This document shows, one piece after another, positions 32,502-41,645 of a stretch of 64,000 nt of DNA. The first letter of the stretch is position 1, and every line of letters starts with the position of its first letter. The stretch covers positions 62,001 through 126,000 of the forward strand of contig NZ_WPZO01000006.1 of the NCBI RefSeq assembly GCF_013031355.1, in the 5' to 3' direction. Below the pieces are notes generated by a model. The model did not search any database. It was not told the origin of the DNA and saw only the letters and a program-made list of their open reading frames with translations. A program made the position numbers and the translations under genes. The stretch is from Ruegeria arenilitoris (GTDB taxonomy: Bacteria > Pseudomonadota > Alphaproteobacteria > Rhodobacterales > Rhodobacteraceae).

Positions 32502-34214
32502 GTGGTTTCTCTGGTTCGTCGCGCAGCGCTGGCTGTGCTGTTCACCTCGTCTTTTGTTTTTCCGGTTCAAGCGGATAATGGGTCCGGCGCCTATCTGGCG
32601 GGCCGCCAGGCGATTTACGAGAACGACTATACCGCAGCCGAGAAATACTATGCTCGCGCCCTGAAGGCCGATCCCGAAAATGCGACCTTGTTGGAAAGCG
32701 TCGTCGTCGCACGCCTGTCCCTGGGCGAGGTGCAGCGTGCGCTGCCTGTTGCACAGGCGATCGCGGACATGGACCTGCCCAGTCAGGCGGCGCGGATGGT
32801 GATCACCGCCAATCTGGGGGCCGAGGGCAAGCTGGACGACCTGTTGGCGCTGGATCCCGAAACACAGGGCGTGGGGCCTCTGGTCGACGGTCTGATGGCG
32901 GGCTGGGCCTATATCGGTCAGGGTGCCATGACCCGCGCCATGGAGCAATTCGACGAGGTCGCCACGCAGGACGGGCTGCGGGACTTTGCGCTGTACCACA
33001 AGGCGCTGGCCCTGGCGTCGGTGGGTGATTTTGAAGGCGCCGAAGAGGTGTTTTCGGCGAACAATGGTGCTGTGTCCCGATTTTCGCGCCGTGCGGCTCT
33101 TTCCCGGGCCGAAGTTCTGTCGCAACTGGACCGTCATGACGAGGCGCTGCAGTTTCTGGCGGAGGTCTTTGTCGCTGGCAGCGATCCGTCCATCGAAGGT
33201 TATGTCGCGCGTCTGAGCGCCGGTGAAACGCTGCCGTTCACCCATGCGCAATCGGCTCAGGACGGTATGGCCGAAGTGTTCTTTTCCGTCGGCGCCGCGC
33301 TCAGCAACGATGCAGCTGAAAACTACGTCCTGCTATATGCGCGCATCGCCACATTCCTGCGGCCCGATCACGTGGACGCGATCCTGCTGAGCGCCGAGCT
33401 GTTGGACGAGCTGGAGCAATATGATCTGGCGGTAGACGCCTATCGCATGGTGCCATCCAGCAGCAGCGATTACCACGCCGCCGAACTTGGCCGGGCCGAG
33501 GTGCTCAGCCGGTGGGGCAAAAAAGATGCAGCCGCCGAAGTGTTGCAGACGCTCGCCAGCCAGAGCCCGGACCTGCCCAGCGTGCATGTGGCACTGGCCG
33601 ATCTGCAGCGCCAGCAAGAGGAATACGCGAGCGCCATCGCGTCTTATGACAAGGCGATAGAGCTGACTGAGAGCGGTACGGGCGGCAACTGGTTCCTGCA
33701 CTATGCCCGCGGTATCTCGCATGAGCGGTTGAAGAACTGGGATCAGGCCGAGGCCGATTTCCGCCGCGCATTGGAGCTGAACCCGGATCAGCCGCAGGTG
33801 CTTAACTATCTGGGCTATTCGCTGGTTGAACGGCAGGAAAAGTTGGATGAGGCGCTTGAGATGATCGAACGCGCCGTCGCGGCGCGACCCGACAGCGGCT
33901 ATATCGTCGACAGTCTGGGCTGGGTCCTGTTCCGTCTGGGCCGCTATGACGAAGCGGTCGAGCATATGGAGCGCGCGGTCGAACTGATGCCGGTCGATCC
34001 GGTGGTGAATGACCATCTGGGCGATGTGTACTGGGCCGTGGGTCGTGGGCGTGAGGCCGAGTTCCAGTGGAGCCGCGCCCTGTCCTTCATCGACCCGTCT
34101 GACACGGATGCCGAGGCCGACCCCGAACGCATCCGCCGCAAGCTTGAGATTGGGCTGGACGCGGTTCTGGCCGAAGAAGGTGCCGAGCCGCTGAAGGTCG
34201 CCAATGGCCATTAA
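32502..34214 (+). CDS. Exported tetratricopeptide-repeat protein
   Basis: A 570-residue protein starts with a signal peptide (VSLVRRAALAVLFTSSFVFPVQA) and consists almost entirely of TPR helices. Clear repeats are AIYENDYTAAEKYYARALKA, then AEADFRRALELNPDQPQVLN, ALEMIERAVAARPDSGYIVD and AVEHMERAVELMPVDPVVND. TPR arrays bind protein partners, here probably in the periplasm or at the outer membrane. GTG at 32502 is my choice of start; an in-frame TTG comes one codon earlier. It overlaps ispE by 11 bases, an arrangement I remember from other Rhodobacteraceae. Confidence 0.88.
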   Translation: MVSLVRRAALAVLFTSSFVFPVQADNGSGAYLAGRQAIYENDYTAAEKYYARALKADPENATLLESVVVARLSLGEVQRALPVAQAIADMDLPSQAARMVITANLGAEGKLDDLLALDPETQGVGPLVDGLMAGWAYIGQGAMTRAMEQFDEVATQDGLRDFALYHKALALASVGDFEGAEEVFSANNGAVSRFSRRAALSRAEVLSQLDRHDEALQFLAEVFVAGSDPSIEGYVARLSAGETLPFTHAQSAQDGMAEVFFSVGAALSNDAAENYVLLYARIATFLRPDHVDAILLSAELLDELEQYDLAVDAYRMVPSSSSDYHAAELGRAEVLSRWGKKDAAAEVLQTLASQSPDLPSVHVALADLQRQQEEYASAIASYDKAIELTESGTGGNWFLHYARGISHERLKNWDQAEADFRRALELNPDQPQVLNYLGYSLVERQEKLDEALEMIERAVAARPDSGYIVDSLGWVLFRLGRYDEAVEHMERAVELMPVDPVVNDHLGDVYWAVGRGREAEFQWSRALSFIDPSDTDAEADPERIRRKLEIGLDAVLAEEGAEPLKVANGH

Positions 34215-35025
34215 GGCCTTCGCACCCGCCAAGATCAACCTGACCCTGCATGTAACCGGCCAGCGGCCGGACGGCTACCACCTGCTGGATTCGCTGGTGG
34301 TATTCGGAGATGTCGGCGACACGTTGGAGTTTACCCCCGGCCCCACATTGTCGATGGCTGTCACCGGTGAGCATGCGGTGGGTGTGCCCACGGACGACCG
34401 CAATCTGGTCTGGAAAGCCGCCGAGTCTGCGGGCTGGACGGGGCATATCGATCTGAACAAAGTGCTGCCCCACGGCGGCGGGATCGGCGGGGGCTCATCC
34501 GACGCTGCGGCGACGCTGCGGATGATTGCGGATCAGGGTGGGGCTGTCTCGCCGGATGCCGCTTTGTCTTTGGGTGCGGATGTTCCGGTGTGCATGTTGG
34601 CGTCTGCTGCACGGATGCGCGGCATCGGTGAGCAGTTGGACCCGATCACATTGCCCCCATTGCCCGCCCTGCTGGTCAATCCCGGCGTCGAAGTGCCGAC
34701 AGGCGCGGTGTTCTCGGCATTGACCAGCCGTGACAACCCGCCCATGCCGGGCGTGATCCCAGCCTTCAACACGCCTCAGGACTGTGCCGCGTGGTTGCAG
34801 GATCAGCGCAATGATCTTGAGCCGCCCACCACCGGGCTGGCCACGGAGGTGGCCCGTGTGCTTGAGGAGTTGGCAGATACAAAGAATAGCCTGCTGGCCC
34901 GGATGTCAGGCTCAGGTTCGACCTGTTTTGCGTTATACCCAACGATGAAAGACGCGCATTTCGCGGCTTATGAGATCGGCGCGGCCCATCCCGATTGGTG
35001 GTGCCGCGCGACGCAACTTAGTTAA
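34204..35025 (+). CDS. ispE: 4-diphosphocytidyl-2-C-methyl-D-erythritol kinase
   Basis: The 273-residue GHMP kinase phosphorylates CDP-methylerythritol in the non-mevalonate isoprenoid pathway. Motifs are FAPAKINLTLHVTGQRPDGY at residues 5-24, the ATP loop LPHGGGIGGGSSDAAATL near residue 88, and MSGSGSTCFALY near the C-terminus. It overlaps the TPR gene upstream by 11 bases. Downstream and on the other strand lies a polyprenyl diphosphate synthase gene whose end overlaps it by 8 bases, so two isoprenoid genes sit tail to tail. Confidence 0.95.
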   Translation: MAIKAFAPAKINLTLHVTGQRPDGYHLLDSLVVFGDVGDTLEFTPGPTLSMAVTGEHAVGVPTDDRNLVWKAAESAGWTGHIDLNKVLPHGGGIGGGSSDAAATLRMIADQGGAVSPDAALSLGADVPVCMLASAARMRGIGEQLDPITLPPLPALLVNPGVEVPTGAVFSALTSRDNPPMPGVIPAFNTPQDCAAWLQDQRNDLEPPTTGLATEVARVLEELADTKNSLLARMSGSGSTCFALYPTMKDAHFAAYEIGAAHPDWWCRATQLS

Positions 35026-36016
35026 GGCGCGAGACCACGTAGTCAGCCAGATCGCGCAGCAGGGTGCGGATCTCGTGATCGGGCAGGGCATCCAGCGATG
35101 CCTTGGCCTTGGCGGCCCATCCAAACGCATCCGCACGGGTGGCGTCCAGAGTGCCGTATTTTCCCATCAGACCCAGCGCATGGTCCAGATCGCCATCTTC
35201 CTGGCGGCCCCGGCCAATGGTGCGCTCCCAAAAGGCGTGTTCCTCGGGGGTTGCCTGCGCCACCGCCTTGATTACCGGCAGGGTCAGCTTGCGTTCACGG
35301 AAATCGTCACCGACATTCTTGCCGGTGGCTTTGCTATCGCCCTGATAATCCAGCAGATCATCCGCGATCTGGAAGGCGATACCCAGCGCATCGCCATAGT
35401 CATAGAGCGCCTTGACCTGCTCTTCCGAGGCGCCGGCGATCACACCGCCGACTTCGGTTGCGGCCGAGAACAGCGCGGCGGTTTTGCCACGCACGACCTG
35501 CAGGTAAATCGCCTCATCCGTGCCCAGATCGGTGGCGGCCGTCATCTGCAGCACTTCACCTTCGGCAATGGTGGCCGAGGCATTGGCCAGAATGTCCAGA
35601 ACCCGCAGCGATCCGGTCTCAACCATCAGCTGGAAGCTGCGGGAAAACAAGTAATCGCCGACCAAGACGCTGGATTTGTTGTCCCACAACAGGTTCGCCG
35701 TAGGCCGTCCGCGCCGCTGGGCGCTTTCGTCCACCACGTCGTCGTGCAGCAGGGTGGCGGTGTGGATGAACTCGACCGTTGCCGCCAGCCGAACATGGTG
35801 GTCGCCCGGATAACCGAACAACCGCGCGGCCGCCAGGGTCAGCATCGGGCGCAGGCGCTTACCGCCGGCCTCAACCAGATGTGCGGTCACTTCGGGAATG
35901 CGCGGCGCATGTTCAGAGGCCATACGCGTGCGGATCAGCTCATTGACCGCGTCCATTTCGCCGGCCAGAATTTCCGCCAGCCGCTCATGCGGTTTTGTGA
36001 TCGTGTCGATATCCAT
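35018..36016 (-). CDS. Polyprenyl diphosphate synthase (quinone side chain)
   Basis: A 332-residue long-chain trans-prenyl transferase. The first Asp-rich motif is LLHDDVVDES (about residue 90), the second FQIADDLLDYQGD (about 217), with GGKRLRP near residue 52. The small residue Ala before HTATLLHDD and the length suggest an octaprenyl to decaprenyl enzyme (IspB/DdsA type) making the ubiquinone tail; exact chain length cannot be read. ATG at 36016 has AGGAG just two bases upstream, which is unusually close; an in-frame GTG one codon earlier is an alternative. Confidence 0.92.
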   Translation of the reverse strand: MDIDTITKPHERLAEILAGEMDAVNELIRTRMASEHAPRIPEVTAHLVEAGGKRLRPMLTLAAARLFGYPGDHHVRLAATVEFIHTATLLHDDVVDESAQRRGRPTANLLWDNKSSVLVGDYLFSRSFQLMVETGSLRVLDILANASATIAEGEVLQMTAATDLGTDEAIYLQVVRGKTAALFSAATEVGGVIAGASEEQVKALYDYGDALGIAFQIADDLLDYQGDSKATGKNVGDDFRERKLTLPVIKAVAQATPEEHAFWERTIGRGRQEDGDLDHALGLMGKYGTLDATRADAFGWAAKAKASLDALPDHEIRTLLRDLADYVVSRLN

Positions 36017-36072
36017 CACACTCCTGATACAAGGCTCGACTTTCGGCGGTCCTTGCCCTTACATCCATCCCC

Positions 36073-36288
36073 ATGAAAGAACTTTTGCGCAGCACCGATC
36101 CAACGATCCTGGCCTTTGCTTCGGCCCTTCTTGAGGGAGAGGATATAGACTGCTTTCAGATGGACGTAAATATGAGCATCCTCGAAGGCGGCATCGGAAT
36201 CTTCCCCCGCCGCCTGATGGTGCGGGCGGATGACCTTATCCGGGCGGAACGGGTGATGCGCGACAACGACATTCCGCTGGGACGATGA
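36073..36288 (+). CDS. DUF2007 small protein
   Basis: A 71-residue protein: MKELLRSTDPTILAFASALL, then EDIDCFQMDVNMSILEGGIG and PRRLMVRADDLIRAERVMRD. This matches the DUF2007 pattern (a short alpha-beta fold often called putative signal transducing protein, without firm function). It is divergent from the prenyl synthase with 56 bases between, and its stop overlaps the methyltransferase start (ATGA), so the two are coupled. Confidence 0.88.
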   Translation: MKELLRSTDPTILAFASALLEGEDIDCFQMDVNMSILEGGIGIFPRRLMVRADDLIRAERVMRDNDIPLGR

Positions 36289-37058
36289 GCCTGTTTTCCG
36301 ATAAAGAATTGACTTGTAACGATTTTCTGGACGGGCGTGTACGCTTGTGGCAACCGCGTGCGGGCTATCGCGCTGGGGTGGATCCGGTGCTGCTGGCGGC
36401 GTCGGTTCCGGCGACACGTGGTCACACCGTGCTGGAATTGGGCTGCGGAGCCGGTGCCGCGATCTTGTGTCTGTTGGCCCGCGTGTCGGGACTGCAGGGG
36501 GTCGGGGTGGAGCTGCAGCCTGCTTATGCCGATCTGGCGCGCCGGAACGCAGTCGAAAACGGGGCGTCGCTGGAGGTAATCGAAGCAGACCTGAACGCTC
36601 TGCCTGCCAACCTGAAACAAAGGCAATTCGACCACGTGATCGCCAATCCGCCTTATTACCGCGCCGGGGCGCATAGCCCGGCTGCGGATAAGGGGCGCAG
36701 CGTGGCCTTGGGAGAGGAAACGCCTCTGACGGACTGGTTCGACGTCGCAGCCAAGCGCCTCGCGCCACGCGGGTATCTTCACATGATCCAAAAGGCCGAC
36801 CGTCTGCCTGACATGCTGGCGGGCTGCGCCGGGCGTCTGGGCTCGGTCGAGGTGCTGCCGCTGGCCGCGCGTACCGGTCGCACCGCTGAACTGGTCATTT
36901 TGCGGGCCAGAAAGGGCGGTAAGGCGGCGTTTCGGTTACACGCGCCGCTGATTTTGCACGCGGGCGAACGTCACGAAAAAGACGGTGAAAGCTATACGCC
37001 ACAGGTCTCAGCCGTACTGCGCGACGGGGCCGCGATCTGCGGCATTTTCGACCGATAG
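36285..37058 (+). CDS. tRNA1(Val) A37 N6-methyltransferase-like (TrmN6 family)
   Basis: A 257-residue class I SAM-dependent methyltransferase. Motifs are LWQPRAGYRAGVDPVLLAAS (typical N-terminal hallmark of the YfiC/TrmN6 group), ELGCGAGAAILCLLARV (SAM loop) and VIANPPYYRAG, the NPPY motif of N6-adenine or glutamine methyltransferases. A tRNA target is likely by family. It is coupled to the DUF2007 gene. Confidence 0.88.
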   Translation: MSLFSDKELTCNDFLDGRVRLWQPRAGYRAGVDPVLLAASVPATRGHTVLELGCGAGAAILCLLARVSGLQGVGVELQPAYADLARRNAVENGASLEVIEADLNALPANLKQRQFDHVIANPPYYRAGAHSPAADKGRSVALGEETPLTDWFDVAAKRLAPRGYLHMIQKADRLPDMLAGCAGRLGSVEVLPLAARTGRTAELVILRARKGGKAAFRLHAPLILHAGERHEKDGESYTPQVSAVLRDGAAICGIFDR

Positions 37059-37179
37059 GCATTAACCAGCCGAAATTGTCGGATTTATGACATTTTCTGT
37101 GCGTCTGCAGCGTGACAGGGTGGAAACGATGTGGTCAACTTCTTACGTGAAACTCAGACACCAACAGAGGAGTATCGCC

Positions 37180-37344
37180 ATGAGCGTGAGCGCACACCTG
37201 ACCGAACTGAAGAAAAAGCACGAATCTCTCGGTCTTGAAGTAGAACAAGCCCAACGCTCGCCTGGCATCGACGATCTCCACATTGCTCAGCTAAAAAAGC
37301 AAAAGCTTAGGTTGAAGGAAGAGATCGAGCGACTGTCGAACTAG
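37180..37344 (+). CDS. DUF465 (YdcH-family) small protein
   Basis: A 54-residue, highly charged helical protein: MSVSAHLTELKKKHESLGLE, then DDLHIAQLKKQKLRLKEEIE and RLSN. The H-L-x-x-L-K-x-x-H and L-K-K-x-K-L-x-L-K-E-E-I pattern is that of DUF465. Such proteins form a short antiparallel coiled-coil; role unknown. AGAGGAG precedes the ATG at 37180. Its TAG overlaps the TAG of the convergent DMT gene in the tetramer CTAG. The 121 bases upstream show no other gene. Confidence 0.9.
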   Translation: MSVSAHLTELKKKHESLGLEVEQAQRSPGIDDLHIAQLKKQKLRLKEEIERLSN

Positions 37345-38207
37345 CGTCTCATACTGGCCCGCGCGGCAATCGCCGCGCCGCCTGTGATGAACACGGCCGC
37401 GATCGCCAGACCCCAGGATGGGGCGGCGATCCCGGCCACAACCAAAGCCAGCGTAGACAACAAGGGTGCCGCATAGGACGCCGTGCCCAGCATCTGAATG
37501 TCGCCCTGCTTGACCCCGATATCCCAGACATAGAACGCAAGCCCGACTGGTCCCAGCCCAAGTGCCGCGACTGATATCCAGCCGATTGCATCCTTCGGCC
37601 AGACGGTGTCTTCGACCGCCAGATGCAGCAGGCCCGAAGCGAAAGCGGCGGCGATGCAGAATACGGCGACCGAACTGGTCGGCGTATCGCCCAGTCGCCG
37701 CGACAGGACCGAATAGCCCGACCATGTCAGCGCGCAGAGCAGGGCCAGCCCATAGCCCGGCAGGTGATCGGCCTGAAACCCCATGCTGCCGCCACCGCCG
37801 ATAATCACAGCCGCCCCGGCAAAGCCAAGGCAGGCGCCGATCAGATGTCCGAGGCGCAGGTTCTCACCCGGCAGCAACCCGGAAAACAGCACGATCAGCA
37901 GCGGCCAGAGATAGGCGATCAGCCCGGCCTCGGCTGCCGGGGCCATGCGCAGGGCCGAAAAATACAGCGCGTGGTATCCGAACAGCCCCAAAGTGCCGAA
38001 CAGATATGTCGTGATGGGCACCGCGCGCAGTTGGCGCAACCCACCGTTGGCCCCGGTCCAGATCAGGCCCAGCGTGCCGCCGATCGAAAAGCAGATGGTG
38101 TTCAGCAGCAAGGGTGGGGCCGGAGACGACCCAACGGTGAACAGGGCCAGCAAGGACCACAGCAAAACGGCGATAAACCCTATGGCTGTTGCGCGTGTTC
38201 TGGTCAT
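37341..38207 (-). CDS. DMT-superfamily transporter (EamA domains)
   Basis: A 288-residue inner-membrane protein with about ten helices in two EamA repeats. Signature parts are GYHALYFSALRMAPAAEAGL near residue 80 and LAFYVWDIGVKQGDIQMLGT near residue 218, the latter reminiscent of the aromatic amino acid exporter YddG. It probably exports an amino acid or similar metabolite. Its start overlaps the LysR gene stop by four bases, so regulator and transporter share a transcript. A longer frame upstream overlaps the LysR gene and is a shadow. Confidence 0.88.
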   Translation of the reverse strand: MTRTRATAIGFIAVLLWSLLALFTVGSSPAPPLLLNTICFSIGGTLGLIWTGANGGLRQLRAVPITTYLFGTLGLFGYHALYFSALRMAPAAEAGLIAYLWPLLIVLFSGLLPGENLRLGHLIGACLGFAGAAVIIGGGGSMGFQADHLPGYGLALLCALTWSGYSVLSRRLGDTPTSSVAVFCIAAAFASGLLHLAVEDTVWPKDAIGWISVAALGLGPVGLAFYVWDIGVKQGDIQMLGTASYAAPLLSTLALVVAGIAAPSWGLAIAAVFITGGAAIAARASMRR

Positions 38208-39151
38208 GAGGTCGGGATGTCTTCCACCGGGATGATCTTGAATTCGTCCGAGATATGCGCGGTCTTTTCGATCTCGGCAACGAACCAGTCCCGAAACGCT
38301 GCGATCTGGGGCCGGTTTTCGGCACCGGGCAGGCACAGAAAGCGGAACCGCCCGCGGGTCTCGATGGCGACCTTGAAGGGGGCAACCAGCCGCCCCTCGG
38401 TCATGTCCTTCAGGATCATGGCGCGGCGACCCAGCACCACGCCAACACCCGCAACGGCGGCATCGATCGCGTGATCGGCATTCGAGAACCGCGCGCCATG
38501 CTCGGGCGTGAATTCGACCCCTACGGCCCGGAACCAGGTGGGCCAGTCGCAACGGGGCCGCAGAAACGCAATCGAGTCGTCGTGGATCAGCGGCGCGTCC
38601 TTCAGACTTTCGACGGTCGGAAACTGTTCAGCCAGTTCGGGGGTCATTACCGGGGTCAGCCATTCTTTGCGGACGGGGACGGAATACATCCCCTCATCCG
38701 GGCCATAGCCAAAGCGGATGGCCACATCCACATCGTCGCGTTCCAGATCCACGATCCTCAGGGTGGCCGAAAACTTCAGGTCAATCTCGGGATGCGACCG
38801 GGCAAAATCATAGAGCCGCGGCGCCAGCCACTTGGCCGTCAGCGCAGGGCCTGCGGTCACTGTCAGACTGGTGTCGTTGCCCTGCCGCCGGGTCGCCTGC
38901 CACGCGGCCTGCAACGTGGCAAACCCTTCGGCCGCACCGGGGGCGAGGGCGCGCCCGGCCTCGGTCAGCTCCACCGCGCGGTTCAGGCGGTGAAACAGGG
39001 GGCGGCCAAGATGTTCCTCGAGGGATTTGATCTGAAAAGACAGTGCCGCGGGTGTCACATGCAACTCGTCTGCCGCCTTGGCAAAGGACATGTGCCGTGC
39101 GGCGGCATCAAAGGCGCGCAGGGCGGTCAGAGGGGGAAGTGCGCTGCTCAT
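38204..39151 (-). CDS. GcvA-type LysR transcriptional regulator
   Basis: A 315-residue LysR-family regulator. The helix-turn-helix reads LRAFDAAARHMSFAKAADEL and HVTPAALSFQIKSLEEHLGR, close to GcvA-type proteins. A periplasmic-binding-like effector domain follows from residue 90. It is cotranscribed with the DMT exporter and divergent from a 36-residue ORF, so either may be a target. An AAGAAATTCTT dyad lies only about seven bases before the start codon. Confidence 0.92.
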   Translation of the reverse strand: MSSALPPLTALRAFDAAARHMSFAKAADELHVTPAALSFQIKSLEEHLGRPLFHRLNRAVELTEAGRALAPGAAEGFATLQAAWQATRRQGNDTSLTVTAGPALTAKWLAPRLYDFARSHPEIDLKFSATLRIVDLERDDVDVAIRFGYGPDEGMYSVPVRKEWLTPVMTPELAEQFPTVESLKDAPLIHDDSIAFLRPRCDWPTWFRAVGVEFTPEHGARFSNADHAIDAAVAGVGVVLGRRAMILKDMTEGRLVAPFKVAIETRGRFRFLCLPGAENRPQIAAFRDWFVAEIEKTAHISDEFKIIPVEDIPTS

Positions 39152-39261
39152 ATCGTCAAGAAATTCTTATCTGATGGCGGAAAAAAGCTCGTTTGTCAGT
39201 CGCTAGGTTAAGGTTCACATTCAATGCAAGTCAAACAAAACTGAATTGAAAGGATACTTGC

Positions 39262-39372
39262 ATGTTCGAGGTCACCAGCAACACCGCAATGGCCCGCGCC
39301 TTTCAGCGCGCGCACTTGGAACGGTCCCGCGCAATCAACAATGCCCTGAAATGGCTGTTCGGTTCCCGCTGA
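39262..39372 (+). CDS. Small basic ORF of 36 residues divergent from LysR
   Basis: The ORF reads MFEVTSNTAMARAFQRAHLE then RSRAINNALKWLFGSR. It has an AAGGA ribosome site eight bases before the ATG and ends with an amphipathic, Arg-rich helix and W-L-F. Two features support a real gene: a good ribosome site and a natural position in the divergent region facing the LysR gene. No family is recognised with certainty; it recalls the very short Arg-rich proteins common in Rhodobacteraceae. Function unknown. Confidence 0.55.
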   Translation: MFEVTSNTAMARAFQRAHLERSRAINNALKWLFGSR

Positions 39373-39398
39373 GCGCAGCGCGCGCGTTCTTACGGGAT

Positions 39399-39428
39399 AA
39401 AAAAGGGCCGGTCCAAAAGGACCGGCCC
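39399..39428 (-). terminator. Strong intrinsic terminator after phbB
   Basis: A perfect 10-bp stem (GGGCCGGTCC with GGACCGGCCC, 39405-39428) has a four-base loop. On the minus strand six Ts follow the stem at once, and the hairpin begins 22 bases after the phbB stop. On the plus strand the downstream run is GATTTCTTG, so it may also stop the small ORF transcript. Confidence 0.85.
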
Positions 39429-39449
39429 GATTTCTTGCGGATCGTCTAA

Positions 39450-40172
39450 TTAGACGAAGAATTGTGCACCGTTGGCCGAAATGGTCGAGCCGTTGATGAA
39501 CTGAGAATCGTCGGACGCCAGGAACGCCACGCAGCGGGCGATTTCCTCGGGCTCACCCAGGCGACCGGCTGGGATCTGGCCAATGATGGATTCACGAACC
39601 TTTTCCGGAACCGCCATGACCATCTCGGTCGCAATGTAACCGGGGCAGATCGCGTTGGCGGTGATGCCTGCGCGTGCGCCTTCCTGCGCCAGCGATTTGA
39701 CGATGCCCAGATCGCCCGCCTTGGTCGCGGCATAGTTCACCTGCGCGAACTGGCCCTTTTGACCGTTGATCGAGCTGATAACGATCACGCGGCCGAACTT
39801 GCGTTCACGCATACCGGGCCAGATGGGGTGGACGGTGTTGAACACGCCGGTCAGGTTGGTGTCGATCACGTCTTTCCACTGATCCGGGGTCATCTTGTGG
39901 AACGGCGCGTCGCGAGTGATGCCGGCGTTGGCAACCACGATGTCGATCGGGCCGACCTCGGCTTCGACTTTTTCGATACCCGCTTTGGATTCGTCATAAT
40001 CGGCCACGTTCCACTTGTAGGTGGCGATGCCAGTTTCCTCGGTGAATTTTGCCGCCGCTTCGTCGTTCCCGGCATAGGTTGCTGCAACATTATACCCTTC
40101 GGCCTTGAGCGCCTTGGAAATTGCTGCGCCGATGCCGCGGGAGCCGCCGGTTACGAGTGCTGTACGTGCCAT
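39450..40172 (-). CDS. phbB: Acetoacetyl-CoA reductase
   Basis: The 240-residue NADPH-dependent short-chain dehydrogenase reduces acetoacetyl-CoA to (R)-3-hydroxybutyryl-CoA for polyhydroxybutyrate synthesis. The cofactor loop is VTGGSRGIGAAIS at residues 7-19, NAG lies near residue 84, and the catalytic Ser-Tyr-Lys set is in VISSINGQKGQFAQVNYAAT. The ATG at 40172 has GGAGGA upstream; the longer frame is not supported. A terminator lies between it and phaA, so it needs its own promoter in the 139 bases from 40173 to 40311, where I see no clear consensus. Confidence 0.95.
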   Translation of the reverse strand: MARTALVTGGSRGIGAAISKALKAEGYNVAATYAGNDEAAAKFTEETGIATYKWNVADYDESKAGIEKVEAEVGPIDIVVANAGITRDAPFHKMTPDQWKDVIDTNLTGVFNTVHPIWPGMRERKFGRVIVISSINGQKGQFAQVNYAATKAGDLGIVKSLAQEGARAGITANAICPGYIATEMVMAVPEKVRESIIGQIPAGRLGEPEEIARCVAFLASDDSQFINGSTISANGAQFFV

Positions 40173-40311
40173 TGAGGATTCCTCCAATTTAGTCTGCTTG
40201 GTAATTCTGTTACTCTGAGAGAGATTGTTGCGCAATATCGTTTCGTGCTCGATTTCGTTTTTCTGTCCGGTGATATTGTCGCATCTATCGGGTAAGGGGT
40301 AATTGTAACAA

Positions 40312-40338
40312 AAAAGGGCGCCCGTCGGACGCCCTTTT
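40312..40338 (-). terminator. Intrinsic terminator after phaA
   Basis: A 9-bp stem (AAAAGGGCG with CGCCCTTTT) with a 9-base loop starts 20 bases past the phaA stop; on the minus strand the stem runs into more than five Ts. It separates phaA from phbB transcription. Confidence 0.8.
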
Positions 40339-40358
40339 ATGTTTAATTGTCAAAGCAC

Positions 40359-41534
40359 TTAGTCGCGCTCCACGCAGAGGGCGACACCCATGCCGCCACC
40401 GATGCAGAGGGTCGCCAGACCCTTCTTCGCGTCGCGGCGCTTCATTTCGAACAGCAGCGTGTTCAGAACGCGGCAGCCGGATGCGCCGATCGGGTGACCG
40501 ATGGCAATCGCGCCGCCGTTCACGTTCACGATCGACGGGTCCCAACCCATGTCCTTGTTCACGGCACAGGCTTGCGCGGCAAAGGCTTCGTTGGCTTCGA
40601 CCAGATCCAGATCGTCAACCGACCAGCCTGCTTTCTCCAGGGCTTTGCGCGAGGCATAGATCGGGCCGACGCCCATGATCGACGGGTCCAGACCGGCGGT
40701 TGCGTAGGACGCGATGCGGGCCAGAGGCTCAATCCCGCGCTTCTCGGCGTTTTCAGCCGACATCAGCAGGGTCGCTGCCGCGCCGTCGTTCAGGCCGGAT
40801 GCGTTTGCCGCAGTGACCGAACCGTCCTTGGTGAAGGCGGGGCGCAGCTTGGCCATCGCCTCCATGGTTGCGCCGTGGCGGATGTACTCGTCGCTGTCCA
40901 TCACGATGTCGCCCTTGCGGGTCTTGATGGTGAAGGGCACGATCTCATCCGCGAATTTGCCAGCCTTCTGCGCGGCTTCGGCCTTGTTCTGCGACGCAAC
41001 GGCGAATTCGTCCTGCATGTCACGGCTGATCTGCCACTTCTCGGCCACGTTCTCGGCGGTCTGACCCATGTGGTAGCCGTTGAAGGCGTCCCACAGACCA
41101 TCGCGGATCATGGTGTCGATATACTTCATGTCACCCATCTTGTGACCGGCGCGCAGGGCGGCGGCATGGGGCGAGAGGGTCATGTTTTCCTGACCACCGG
41201 CGGCAACGATTTCAGCATCGCCCAGTTGGATGTGCTGGGCACCCAGAGCGACGGCACGCAGGCCCGAACCGCAGACCTGGTTGATGCCCCAGGCTGCGCT
41301 TTCCTGCGGCAGGCCGGCATTGATATGCGCCTGACGGGCAGGGTTCTGACCCTGAGCCGCAGTCAGCACCTGACCCATGATGGTTTCGCTTACCTCGCCC
41401 TTTTCGACGCCGGCACGTTCGACGACGGCCTCAAGAACGGCGGCACCCAGATCATGTGCGGGTGTGTTTGCAAACGAGCCGCCAAAACTGCCGACACCGG
41501 TGCGTGCTGCGGATGCGATTACTACGTTGGTCAT
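40359..41534 (-). CDS. phaA: Acetyl-CoA acetyltransferase (beta-ketothiolase)
   Basis: The 391-residue thiolase condenses two acetyl-CoA to acetoacetyl-CoA, the first step of polyhydroxybutyrate synthesis, and also works in reverse. The active-site cysteine loop is [13 protein letters not shown] (about residue 89), the His loop [17 protein letters not shown] (about residue 348) and the second Cys [11 protein letters not shown] (about 378). AAAGGA precedes the ATG. A palindrome and promoter lie 110 to 140 bases upstream. phbB follows after a terminator. Confidence 0.96.
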   Translation of the reverse strand: MTNVVIASAARTGVGSFGGSFANTPAHDLGAAVLEAVVERAGVEKGEVSETIMGQVLTAAQGQNPARQAHINAGLPQESAAWGINQVCGSGLRAVALGAQHIQLGDAEIVAAGGQENMTLSPHAAALRAGHKMGDMKYIDTMIRDGLWDAFNGYHMGQTAENVAEKWQISRDMQDEFAVASQNKAEAAQKAGKFADEIVPFTIKTRKGDIVMDSDEYIRHGATMEAMAKLRPAFTKDGSVTAANASGLNDGAAATLLMSAENAEKRGIEPLARIASYATAGLDPSIMGVGPIYASRKALEKAGWSVDDLDLVEANEAFAAQACAVNKDMGWDPSIVNVNGGAIAIGHPIGASGCRVLNTLLFEMKRRDAKKGLATLCIGGGMGVALCVERD

Positions 41535-41645
41535 ATAGACAATCCTTTACCATCAAGGTCCTGTGGGAACCGTAACGGCGCGGATCGCAAAGGCAAAGCC
41601 CCTGTGAACCAGAGCGCCTCCTGATCCCCCGCTCCAACTGAACAT

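Noticed and set aside
34970..36076. 368-residue plus-strand frame opposite the prenyl synthase gene
   Set aside because: Antisense shadow; the minus strand has both Asp-rich motifs of a polyprenyl synthase.
39158..39168. AAGAAATTCTT dyad as the LysR operator
   Set aside because: Too close to the start codon and too short; it does not show the usual T-N11-A operator form clearly enough to claim.
40347..41624. 425-residue plus-strand frame opposite phaA
   Set aside because: Antisense to a full thiolase with both active-site cysteines; no ribosome site or motif.
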